Shown here piece after piece: positions 24,709 to 32,945 of a DNA stretch of 33,507 bases; within the stretch, counting starts at the first letter, position 1; each line of letters opens with the position of its first letter. The notes below the pieces were generated by a model. That model ran no database searches. It saw only the letters and a program-made list of their open reading frames with translations, and had not been told where the DNA came from. The position numbers were made by a program, and so were the translations under genes. The stretch is taken from NCBI RefSeq assembly GCF_003946405.1, contig NZ_RHOG01000032.1:1-33507 (forward strand), written 5' to 3'. Origin of the DNA: Lacticaseibacillus yichunensis (GTDB lineage Bacteria > Bacillota > Bacilli > Lactobacillales > Lactobacillaceae).

Positions 24709-27375
24709 ATGGGGTTGTTACAGATTCGCGTGAATGATCAGGAAGAACCGCTGATTGGAACGCTTCGGCGGGTGAGTTGGACGGTGGATGCCCTGCCGGC
24801 CGAGGTGGTGGAAGGCACGCTGGCGATTGCGTTGGTGGGCGGCGCTTCGACGCAGACGGACGGTGCGGTTGGAATCGGGACGGCTGAGATCGTCGAACCT
24901 GTGTGGTGGGACACGCTGGCGCCCGGGGTCCATGTGGTGTCGGCGTTTGATGGACTGAATCTGGCGCTTGAACGGCGGTATTCAGTGACGGTCACCCTAG
25001 TCGATGCGACCGGGCAGACATGGCAGGAATCGGCCGCCTTTTTCACCGGGACGACATGGGATGAGGCGGCCTGGGTGACGTGCCGCGACGACCCGACTGA
25101 GGGGGAAGGCGAGTTCCTGTTTTCCCGAACCGTGCAGCCCGAAAAGCCGGTGGCATCGGCGCTGCTGTATGCGAGCGCCCGCGGGTTGTATGAGGTGTAC
25201 GCGGCTGGCGAGAAGATCGGGGACGACCTGTTGACGCCGGGCTGGACGTCATACAGCCACGCGATTCAGTATCAGGTGTATGACGTGACGACGCTGCTTC
25301 AAGGCGGCGGGCCGGTGCGGCTGGATGCGCGGCTGGCAAACGGCTGGTACTTGGGGATGCTGACATGGGACAAGCACCCACATTTTTACGGCGCTGAAAA
25401 ATCGTGGATCGCCAAGCTTGTGGTGACGTACACCGATGGCACGCGCGCGGTGGTGGCCACGGATGCGCAGTGGCGGACGGCGCCGGGGCCAATTGTGTCG
25501 TCGGAGCTTTATGACGGCGAGGTGATCGATGGCAAGCAGGCAAATGCCAACTTCTTGACGGACGGCACGCGGGATGGCTGGCAGGCGGCGACAGTGGTCG
25601 AGGCGGATAAGGCGGTTTTGACGCCTCAGCGCGATCAGCCTTGTCGGGTCACGGAAACGGTCGGGGTGCAGCGCATTTTTACCTCGCCAAATGGGGCGGT
25701 CACGCTGGATTTTGGCCAGAACCTGGTCGGCCGGGTGCGCGTGGATCTGGCGCGCTTGTTGCCGGCGGGCGAAACGGCGCTATCGCTGCATCATGCCGAG
25801 GTGCTGGATCCGGCGGGCAATGCGTATTTTGGCAATCTGCGCAAGGCCAAGCAGATGCTCGTGTTGCCACATGCGACACCGGGAGATGGGGCGGCGTTGA
25901 CGCATTTTACCTTCCAGGGCTTTCGCTATGTGGTTGTTGAGGCAAATCGGCCGCTGGTGCTGGACCCGCGCGCTTTTTCGGCGGAGGTGGTGCACACGGC
26001 GATGCCGCGCACAGGCTATTTCACATGCAACGACATGATGCTCAACCGGCTGTTTGACAACATCGTGTGGGGCCAGCGCGGCAACTTTGTCGATGTGCCG
26101 ACCGACTGCCCGCAGCGCGATGAGCGGCTCGGCTGGACGGGGGATACGCAGGTGTTTGCGAGCACCGGCCTGTTCAACTTCGACAGCGCCGCCTTTTATC
26201 GCAAGTGGCTCGCGGACCTGGCCAGCGATCAGTTAGAAAATGGCGGGGTGCCGGCGGTCATTCCGGATGTCATCACGCCACTTCAGCCGGAGACCAATTC
26301 GTCTGCGGCCTGGGGCGATGCGGCGGTGATCGTGCCGTGGCAGGTGTTCCAATTCACGGGCGATCGCAGTGTGCTTGAGGATCAATACGACAGCATGGCG
26401 GCCTGGATCGCCTTCAACAATCAAGCCGGGCCGACGCCTTACACGGGCAACCAAGGTTTTCACTACGGTGACTGGGTGGCGCTGGATGTGCCAGGCAGTA
26501 ATTTTGGCGCGACGCCGCATCCGTATTTGGCTTGCTGCTTCCACCGCTACACGACGGAGATCATGCGGCAGACGGCGCGGGAGCTGGGCCGGACGGATGA
26601 TGCGGCGGGGTATGCAACCCTGCGTGATGGCATTGATGCCTATTTTCAAAAGACCTATTTCGCTGGCGACGAGTTGACCGTGCAGACCCAGACGGCGCAG
26701 GTGTTGGCGCTGAAGATGATGCGGCTGTCTGAGGGGCAACGTGCGGCGATCGCCAAGCGCCTGAACAGTTTGGTCGTGAACAACAACACGCATCTGAACA
26801 CGGGGTTTGTGGGGACGCCATACTTGCTGGCGGCGCTGTCGGACAATGGCTATCCGGAGACTGCGGTGGCGCTGCTTCGGCAGGAGGATTTTCCTTCCTG
26901 GCTCTACTCGGTGCGGCAAGGCGCGACGACGATCTGGGAACACTGGGACGGCATTCGCCAAGATGGCACGCTGTGGTCAGACACGATGAATTCGTTCAAC
27001 CATTACGCGTTTGGTGCGGTCGGTGATTGGCTCTATCGGCATTTGGTCGGCATCGACCAAATGGCGGGCGAATCCGGCTTTCGGCAGATTCAGGTGGCGC
27101 CGTTGATCAAGGCATCGGGCCTGCGTGATGTGAGCGGGTCGTATCAGTCGGTGGCCGGCAAGATCGCGGTGGCCTGGGCCAATCAGGACGGCGCCGTGGT
27201 GATGCGGGCGCAGATTCCTGCAGGCAGTCACGCGGAGATCGTGCTATTTGATGCGCGGCCTGGCAGCCTCGATCGCGCGCTTGGCTCGCGGGATACCTAT
27301 GATGCGGCGGCCGGGGCGTATCACTTGCAGGTTGATGGCGGGGCGGCTGTGACGCTGAATTATGCGCTGCGGTAA
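24709..27375 (+). CDS. GH78 alpha-L-rhamnosidase
   Basis: An 888-residue GH78 enzyme releasing terminal alpha-L-rhamnose. Domains in order: N-terminal fibronectin-like region, the Bac_rhamnosid_N carbohydrate-binding domain (about 145-310, with ASARGLYEVYAAGEKIGDDLL and PGWTSYSHAIQYQ), a second beta domain, the (alpha/alpha)6 catalytic barrel (about 430-800) and a C-terminal beta-sandwich. The general acid Glu472 is in DCPQRDERLGWTGD and the probable general base Glu744 in TTIWEHWDG. There is no signal peptide. ATG 24709 follows AAAGGG; the frame is open upstream, overlapping GH76, but the upstream part shows no family similarity. Its presence implies that the imported glycan carries rhamnose or that the cluster serves more than one substrate. 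Confidence 0.93.
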   Translation: MGLLQIRVNDQEEPLIGTLRRVSWTVDALPAEVVEGTLAIALVGGASTQTDGAVGIGTAEIVEPVWWDTLAPGVHVVSAFDGLNLALERRYSVTVTLVDATGQTWQESAAFFTGTTWDEAAWVTCRDDPTEGEGEFLFSRTVQPEKPVASALLYASARGLYEVYAAGEKIGDDLLTPGWTSYSHAIQYQVYDVTTLLQGGGPVRLDARLANGWYLGMLTWDKHPHFYGAEKSWIAKLVVTYTDGTRAVVATDAQWRTAPGPIVSSELYDGEVIDGKQANANFLTDGTRDGWQAATVVEADKAVLTPQRDQPCRVTETVGVQRIFTSPNGAVTLDFGQNLVGRVRVDLARLLPAGETALSLHHAEVLDPAGNAYFGNLRKAKQMLVLPHATPGDGAALTHFTFQGFRYVVVEANRPLVLDPRAFSAEVVHTAMPRTGYFTCNDMMLNRLFDNIVWGQRGNFVDVPTDCPQRDERLGWTGDTQVFASTGLFNFDSAAFYRKWLADLASDQLENGGVPAVIPDVITPLQPETNSSAAWGDAAVIVPWQVFQFTGDRSVLEDQYDSMAAWIAFNNQAGPTPYTGNQGFHYGDWVALDVPGSNFGATPHPYLACCFHRYTTEIMRQTARELGRTDDAAGYATLRDGIDAYFQKTYFAGDELTVQTQTAQVLALKMMRLSEGQRAAIAKRLNSLVVNNNTHLNTGFVGTPYLLAALSDNGYPETAVALLRQEDFPSWLYSVRQGATTIWEHWDGIRQDGTLWSDTMNSFNHYAFGAVGDWLYRHLVGIDQMAGESGFRQIQVAPLIKASGLRDVSGSYQSVAGKIAVAWANQDGAVVMRAQIPAGSHAEIVLFDARPGSLDRALGSRDTYDAAAGAYHLQVDGGAAVTLNYALR

Positions 27376-27421
27376 CATCGCCCGCGACCTGTTTTGCGAG
27401 GCGCGAGGAGGCCGGTCAAAC

Positions 27422-27433
27422 TTGGTATACCAA
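27422..27433. promoter_or_regulatory. Perfect palindrome, candidate regulator operator
   Basis: TTGGTATACCAA is a perfect 12-bp palindrome in the 170-nt gap before the GH-D gene. Its size and TGGTATACCA core resemble operators of GntR-family proteins, so the GntR/LacI-type regulator at 7519 is a candidate ligand. Confidence 0.5.
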
Positions 27434-27491
27434 TCCCAACCACTTATTCGCCGGATTCCGGGCAAAAGCCGTTTCTGCGCGGCATGGGCGG

Positions 27492-27523
27492 TATACTCAA
27501 CTCGAACCGGAAAAGCGCTCTCA
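27492..27523 (+). promoter_or_regulatory. Candidate internal promoter with cre-like site
   Basis: A -10-like TATACT (27492-27497) without a good -35 is followed by GAAAAGCGCTCTCA (27510-27523), which agrees with the symmetric cre TGAAAGCGCTTTCA at 11 of 14 positions. The arrangement, with the palindrome at 27422 upstream, suggests local control of the last two genes. Confidence 0.4.
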
Positions 27524-27545
27524 TTTTGATGAAGGAGACGATGCA

Positions 27546-29123
27546 ATGCCAGCCGATCCAGAAAAGATCATGCTTGAGCTTGACGACGGCACGTGGCACG
27601 ACTTGGTGCATGACCACACCGACTCGTGGCGCCTGCCGGACAGCGAAACGGCCGTGACGTTTGCGGCAGATGGCACGATCACCCTATTTTCCCCGCATCG
27701 TCCTGTGTGCCGGGTGCGCGTGGACTTGCCGCGTGCCCCGCAGGCAGAGACGCTGTTTTTCGGTGATACATTTGAACGCTCGTATGGCGACTTGCAGGTC
27801 CACCGCTTCGATGACGGCCAGGTCTATGACTGGTACTTGATCGAGCAAAATGCGGCGGCGCAGGAAGCCATCGGGGTGGCCATTCAGCCACAGGCGTTTT
27901 GTGCGTGGACAGTTTCGCAGACCGCCCGCACGCTGTGGCTGGATGTGCGCAGTGGCACGAAGCCTGTCGCGTTGGGCGCGCGGGCGCTGCGGTGTTGTCA
28001 ATTGGTGACACAGTCGTATCCGGCGGCTCAGCCTCTGGCGGCGGTGCTGGCCGATTTTTGCGCTCGGCTTGCCGGGCGCGCGACTCTGCCTGCGCGCGAG
28101 GCACCACTGGTCGGCACGAATGATTGGTATTTTGCCTATGGCGCGAATTACCGCCAGTTGATCGTTGAGAATGCCCGGGCGATGGCCGCGTTGTGCCAGC
28201 CATTTGGTTATCGGCCGTGGGTGCTTATCGATGATGGCTGGCAGGTCCAGCACGCCGCGGATTATAACGGCGGGCCGTGGACCGGAGGCAATGAAAAATT
28301 CGGGGACATGGCTGAGGTCGCGCAGGAGTTGCGCGCGCTCGGCACGCGGCCTGGCCTGTGGTTTCGGCCGCTGGTCACGCGCGATTCTGCGCTGGCGCCG
28401 TTTGCCTTGCATCAAGACGGGGCGACGCTCACGCTGGATCCCAGCCGGCCAGAGGTGTTGGCGCAGGTTGCAGCGGATGTCCAGCGCTTTGTGTCGTGGG
28501 GGTTTGAGCTGATCAAGTTCGACTTTTCCGCGTTTGATGTGCTGGGCCGCTGGGGCAATACGACGGGGCTGGATTATTTTGACCGGCCTTGCGACTTTGC
28601 GGACCGCACGCACACAACGGCGGAGATCTTCAGTCAATTGTACCGCACGATCAAGAAGGCGGCGGGGCCGGCGCTGGTGATGGGCTGCAACACGGCCAGT
28701 CAGTTGTCGGCCGGGCAGCTGGATGTGATGCGCATCGGCGATGATACCAGCGGCGTGTCGTTTCACCGCACCGTCAACCGCGGTGTGAACACGCTGGCGT
28801 TTCGGCTGGCGCAGGAAGGTAGTTTCTACCGCATCGACGCGGATTGCGTGGGCATCACAGACGCGATTTCCTGGGCGCAAAATCGGCAGTGGCTGAGGCT
28901 ACTTGCGGCCAGCAACACCACCTTGTTTGTGTCCGCGGACTTACCGGGGCTGTCGGCTGAGAAAAAATCGGCCCTGCAAGAGGCGATCGGCGAGGCTCTA
29001 CGGAATGAGACGCAGGCTGTACCGGCGGACTTGCGGGCTGGGCGGACGCCTGAGGATTGGCGGACCAAGAGCGGCGACGCGCTGCACTTTGATTGGAACG
29101 TGGATCTTAGTCAGCCGCTATAA
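27546..29123 (+). CDS. Clan GH-D (GH36/GH27-like) alpha-galactosidase-like enzyme
   Basis: A 525-residue retaining glycosidase of the GH-D clan, most like GH36/GH27 alpha-galactosidases. A beta-sandwich (about 1-190) precedes a TIM barrel. Motifs: TNDWYFAYG, WVLIDDGWQ, PGLWFRPLV, the nucleophile Asp326 in IKFDFSAFD, and MRIGDDTSG (Asp399/Asp400) where the acid/base is expected. The usual KWD nucleophile motif is replaced by KFDFS, so the substrate may differ from classical melibiase. It is shorter than typical GH36 (about 700 residues). ATG 27546 follows AAGGAG (27532-27537) by 8 nt; an out-of-frame ATG at 27541 is ignored. Likely removes terminal alpha-galactosyl decorations. Confidence 0.82.
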   Translation: MPADPEKIMLELDDGTWHDLVHDHTDSWRLPDSETAVTFAADGTITLFSPHRPVCRVRVDLPRAPQAETLFFGDTFERSYGDLQVHRFDDGQVYDWYLIEQNAAAQEAIGVAIQPQAFCAWTVSQTARTLWLDVRSGTKPVALGARALRCCQLVTQSYPAAQPLAAVLADFCARLAGRATLPAREAPLVGTNDWYFAYGANYRQLIVENARAMAALCQPFGYRPWVLIDDGWQVQHAADYNGGPWTGGNEKFGDMAEVAQELRALGTRPGLWFRPLVTRDSALAPFALHQDGATLTLDPSRPEVLAQVAADVQRFVSWGFELIKFDFSAFDVLGRWGNTTGLDYFDRPCDFADRTHTTAEIFSQLYRTIKKAAGPALVMGCNTASQLSAGQLDVMRIGDDTSGVSFHRTVNRGVNTLAFRLAQEGSFYRIDADCVGITDAISWAQNRQWLRLLAASNTTLFVSADLPGLSAEKKSALQEAIGEALRNETQAVPADLRAGRTPEDWRTKSGDALHFDWNVDLSQPL

Positions 29124-29185
29124 ATGCCGGTCTCACGAATAAAATTTTCAATATGATCTGAATCCATTAAAAAGGAGCCAATATC

Positions 29186-32100
29186 ATGGAACAAAAGATC
29201 TCTGATTTTTTGGCAAAAGCAACCCAACAACTGCACATTTTGCAGGGCTATACTTACGCAAACTTCACGCCGGTCGCCGGGCTGGAACTGACGCCCGACA
29301 CGCGTGAGGACAATCGCTGGGAGCCGGAAGACGCCACCTGGTCGCCGATCGAGCAAGGCGCCAAGTGGGAAGGCCGCGATAAGTATTTTTGGCTGCGGTT
29401 CACCCTCACCGTGCCGGAGATTCCGGCTGGCGGGCATTTTGTGCTACACACGGAGCTTGGCCGCACCGGGGGCAATGGGTCCGCGTTTGAGGGCCTGGTC
29501 TTTGTGAATGGGGAGCCTCGGCAGGCCGTCGATTACAATCACCGCGATGCCTATTTTGAGGACAGTTTTTCCGGCCAGACTCTGCATGTCGTGATCAAGT
29601 TGTGGACGGGCACGGAAGGCGGCGGGGTGCCGCGCGTCCAGCATTACACCCTTGAGACGCTGGCGAGCGGCATCATCGACCAGCATGTCGTCGACGCGGC
29701 GGCTTACCTCGAGAACATCATTGAGACCATCGCCCAGCTCGGTCCGGACGAACCGCTGCGCTACGGCTACATCGCGCTGGTGAAGAAGTCGTTCCAGCAG
29801 TTTGTCTGGGCGGAAGTTACTCCGGAGAATGTCGGCGCGATCGCCGCGTCTGTGCTGGGCCAGATCCAGCAATTCATCGCGGCCCATGCCGGTGAAAAAA
29901 AGGCGTACACCATCACCGCGGTGGGGCACACGCACATCGATGTCGCCTGGCTGTGGCGGCTTCGGCACACGCGCGAGAAGATCGCCCGCTCATTTTCCAC
30001 CGTGCTAGAGCTGATGAAGGAGTACCCGGATTACATTTTCTTCCAGAGCACGCCGCAAGATTACGCGTATCTGGAAAAGGATTACCCGGATCTCTGGCAA
30101 CAGATCCAGGCCCGCATCAAGGAAGGGCGCTGGGAGGCCAATGGCGCCACGTGGCTTGAGCCGGACACCAACATTCCAAGCGGCGAAAGCTTGACCCGCC
30201 AGTTCCTGTACGGCATTGGCTACTTCAAGGAAAAATTCGGCGCGCGCCAAAATGTCCTGTGGCTGCCCGATGTTTTCGGCTATTCGGCCGCGACGCCGCA
30301 GATCATGAAGGGCTTTGGCGTCGACAATTTCATGACCACCAAGATCTCCTGGAACGACACGAACCGCATGCCGCATGACACGTTCTACTGGCAGGGCATC
30401 GATGGCACCAAGGTCTTGACGCATTTCATCACCACCGTAGACAACTGGACCAACCTCGACGACCCGAACCAGTGGACGTACACTTACAACGGCACCTTGA
30501 CGCCAAAATCCGTGCTGGGCTCCTATCACGTGTACGCCGACAAGGGGCTGAACGACGACCTGCTCGTCAGCTACGGCTTCGGCGATGGCGGCGGCGGTCC
30601 GACCCGCGAAATGATCAAAAACATGAAGATCCTCGACGAACTGCCGGGCTTGCCACACGTCAAGCCGGGCCGTGCCGATGACTATTTTGACCGGCTGGAC
30701 AAGCGCGTCGAGGCGGCGCGTGATGAGGTCGCGACCTGGCAAGGCGAGCTGTACCTCGAGTTCCACCGCGGCACCTACACCTCGCAGGCCGACGTGAAAA
30801 AGTGGAACCGCCGCGCCGAATTTGCCCTGCGCGACCTGGAACTGCGCTATTCGGCAGCCCATGTCCAACATGGCGTGGCCTATCCGACCGAGGCGATTCG
30901 CGACTTGTGGATCATCTTGCTGCGGAACCAGTTCCACGACATTTTGCCGGGCTCGGCCATTCACGAAGTCTACGAAGACGCCGCCGTCGAATTCAAGCAA
31001 CTCTTTGATGGCGTCGCGGACTTGCAGGCCAAGCTCCAGGCCGATTTCGCAACGCGGGCAACCGACCACGTCCTTGTGGAAAATACGTTGGCATGGCCGC
31101 GCACCGAGCTCGTTGCCCTGCCGGCTGGGGTCCAGGCCACGGCGGATGGCAAGGCGCTGAATGCGGTCTACACTGCCGAAAAGACGGTGGTGGCGGTCAC
31201 CGTGCCGGCGATGGGCGCCACGAGTCTGACCGTGACGGCTGCGGATGCGTCTGGTGCCGGCGCCGGAGCCACTGCGCCGGCAGCCGCCGAGCCCGCGGAA
31301 GCCGGGGCTGCTGGTTCCCTGGAAGCCGCTACGCCAAAGCAGACGGCGACCGCTGCGCCGCATACGTTGGTCACGCCTTTTTACAAGGTGACCTACGCCA
31401 AGGACGGGCGGCTTGAACAGATCCGCGACCTGAAGCATGACCGCGATCTGCTGGACGAAAGCCGTGGCGGCAACGTGCTCACACTTTTTGAAGACAAGCC
31501 ACTGACGTACGACGATTGGAACATCGATCAGGACTATCCGGAAAAGGCGACGCGCCTGGTTGCGGACAGTGTGACGGTGGGCGAGAACAACGCCTTTTAC
31601 GCGGATCTGGATCTCGTTTACACGTTCGGCGCCTCTCAGCTGACGCAGACGATGCGCTTCTATGCTGATAAGCCGCAGATCGATTTTCTCACTCATGTCG
31701 ACTGGCATGAGCGCCAGCGCCTGCTTCGGACCGCGTTCAACACGAACCTACTCGCGGACAACGCGCGCTACGACATCCAGTACGGCAACGTCGAGCGCCC
31801 GACCAACGACAACACTAGCTGGGACTGGGCGAAATTTGAGACCGTCGCGCACAAGTGGGCGGACCTTTCCGAACGCGATTATGGCCTGGCCCTGCTCAAC
31901 GACTCGAAGTACGGCTACCGCATCAAGGCCAAGCAGATTTCAATGACCTTGCTGAAGTCGGGCAACCAGCCGGACCTCCACGCAGACGAAGGCGAGCACG
32001 ACTTCATCTACTCGCTTCTGCCACACGAAGGCGACTTCCTGGCTGGCGACGTGGAAAAGACGGCGGCAGAGCTGAACGAACCGTTGCACGTTGAAAATGG

Positions 32101-32389
32101 CGTCGCGGCCCCGGCCACAACGGCGCTGTTCAACTTTGCTGCCCAGTATCCGGTTCAGGTGGATGCGATCAAGCTCGCGGAAAATGGGGCGCACGTCCTT
32201 GTCCGCCTGCACGATTACACCGGCGGCCATGAAACGGTCACCATCACCCCAACCACCGAAGCCAAGGCGGCGTTCATCGCCAAGCTCGACGAGTCCGTGG
32301 CCGACGACGCCAAGAACGTCTTGGCGGATGGCCGCGTGGAAGTGGTGTTGAGTCCGTATCAGGTTGTGACTGTGGCGTTTGATTTTTAA
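29186..32389 (+). CDS. GH38 alpha-mannosidase (second copy)
   Basis: A 1067-residue GH38 alpha-mannosidase paralogous to the enzyme at 20412 along its whole length. Zinc ligands His250 and Asp252 (HTHIDVAW), nucleophile Asp362 (LPDVFGYS) and His584 (RNQFHDILPGS) are all conserved. It differs by an Ala/Gly/Pro/Glu-rich low-complexity insert at about residues 684-730, between the helical bundle and the C-terminal beta domains, which the first copy lacks. ATG 29186 follows AAGGAG (29172-29177) by 8 nt. It lies 62 nt after the GH-D gene with no terminator between, so it is probably co-transcribed with it, and a strong terminator follows. The two copies may differ in linkage preference. Confidence 0.95.
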   Translation: MEQKISDFLAKATQQLHILQGYTYANFTPVAGLELTPDTREDNRWEPEDATWSPIEQGAKWEGRDKYFWLRFTLTVPEIPAGGHFVLHTELGRTGGNGSAFEGLVFVNGEPRQAVDYNHRDAYFEDSFSGQTLHVVIKLWTGTEGGGVPRVQHYTLETLASGIIDQHVVDAAAYLENIIETIAQLGPDEPLRYGYIALVKKSFQQFVWAEVTPENVGAIAASVLGQIQQFIAAHAGEKKAYTITAVGHTHIDVAWLWRLRHTREKIARSFSTVLELMKEYPDYIFFQSTPQDYAYLEKDYPDLWQQIQARIKEGRWEANGATWLEPDTNIPSGESLTRQFLYGIGYFKEKFGARQNVLWLPDVFGYSAATPQIMKGFGVDNFMTTKISWNDTNRMPHDTFYWQGIDGTKVLTHFITTVDNWTNLDDPNQWTYTYNGTLTPKSVLGSYHVYADKGLNDDLLVSYGFGDGGGGPTREMIKNMKILDELPGLPHVKPGRADDYFDRLDKRVEAARDEVATWQGELYLEFHRGTYTSQADVKKWNRRAEFALRDLELRYSAAHVQHGVAYPTEAIRDLWIILLRNQFHDILPGSAIHEVYEDAAVEFKQLFDGVADLQAKLQADFATRATDHVLVENTLAWPRTELVALPAGVQATADGKALNAVYTAEKTVVAVTVPAMGATSLTVTAADASGAGAGATAPAAAEPAEAGAAGSLEAATPKQTATAAPHTLVTPFYKVTYAKDGRLEQIRDLKHDRDLLDESRGGNVLTLFEDKPLTYDDWNIDQDYPEKATRLVADSVTVGENNAFYADLDLVYTFGASQLTQTMRFYADKPQIDFLTHVDWHERQRLLRTAFNTNLLADNARYDIQYGNVERPTNDNTSWDWAKFETVAHKWADLSERDYGLALLNDSKYGYRIKAKQISMTLLKSGNQPDLHADEGEHDFIYSLLPHEGDFLAGDVEKTAAELNEPLHVENGVAAPATTALFNFAAQYPVQVDAIKLAENGAHVLVRLHDYTGGHETVTITPTTEAKAAFIAKLDESVADDAKNVLADGRVEVVLSPYQVVTVAFDF

Positions 32390-32417
32390 AGGGTTTCGCT
32401 GTTGAGTTTTTGATTTG

Positions 32418-32452
32418 GGCGCCTCTGCCAGAGATGGTGGCGGCGCCTTTTT
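32418..32452 (+). terminator. Rho-independent terminator ending the enzyme cluster
   Basis: GGCGCC (32418-32423) pairs with GGCGCC (32442-32447), extended inward by GCCA/TGG(T), followed directly by TTTTT. It lies 29 nt after the second GH38 stop codon. Confidence 0.85.
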
Positions 32453-32538
32453 GAATCGGGGGGCCGGTTTGGGGATATGGGCGCTTGATGGGCGAGCTGC
32501 TTTGGCGAATTTGCGAGCACTTTGGTTTACTGCATGCT

Positions 32539-32585
32539 TGTCCCTACCGCACACATTTTTCAACAAATTGTGTGCGGTAGGGACA
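32539..32585. repeat. Perfect 17-bp inverted repeat
   Basis: TGTCCCTACCGCACACA (32539-32555) and its exact complement (32569-32585) flank 13 bases that themselves pair TTT/AAA. No T run follows on either strand, so it does not look like a terminator. It could be a small palindromic repeat element or an operator. Confidence 0.6.
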
Positions 32586-32902
32586 CAAACTTCAAAATTT
32601 TGTGAAATTGAATCCCCGTCCCGAACCTCGTTGAGAGACACGGCGTAATTCTTTTCCTACGACAACCCGGTTCTTCGCACTTCGAGGGCCGCTTTCTTCT
32701 ATAGAAATAACGTGATCTGGCGTGACCGGTTTGCTCGGTGGGCATGGACCCGGGCCGGAATCGTCAATGCGCACAAGTGAAAGCTTCGGGCATTTTCTCG
32801 GTGGGTGACAAGACGTGCCGGTGCAATAGGACACCGGCGTGGGGGCTTCCTGGACCTATTTTCACAAAGCGCGCTTGAAAAGATGACAGAAGCGCCACGT
32901 TC
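32586..32902. other. Gene-free stretch
   Basis: I find no supportable gene here. It holds one hairpin, GCCGGTG/CACCGGC (32817-32838), without a T run, and a palindromic core AAGCGCGCTT (32867-32876) upstream of the putative small-RNA promoter. Confidence 0.5.
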
Positions 32903-32904
32903 TG

Positions 32905-32939
32905 TTCACAAAGTGTTCACACTCTCCCGTTAGTATAAT
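32905..32939 (+). promoter_or_regulatory. Promoter of the hairpin-array RNA with a PhoP-box-like repeat
   Basis: A perfect -10 TATAAT (32934-32939) has no matching -35. Instead TTCACA (32905-32910), 5 nt, TTCACA (32916-32921) forms an 11-bp-period direct repeat. The B. subtilis PhoP box is TT(A/C/T)ACA-N5-TT(A/C/T)ACA, so both units fit. Direct repeats in place of a -35 suggest activation by an OmpR-family response regulator. Confidence 0.6.
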
Positions 32940-32945
32940 AAACGT

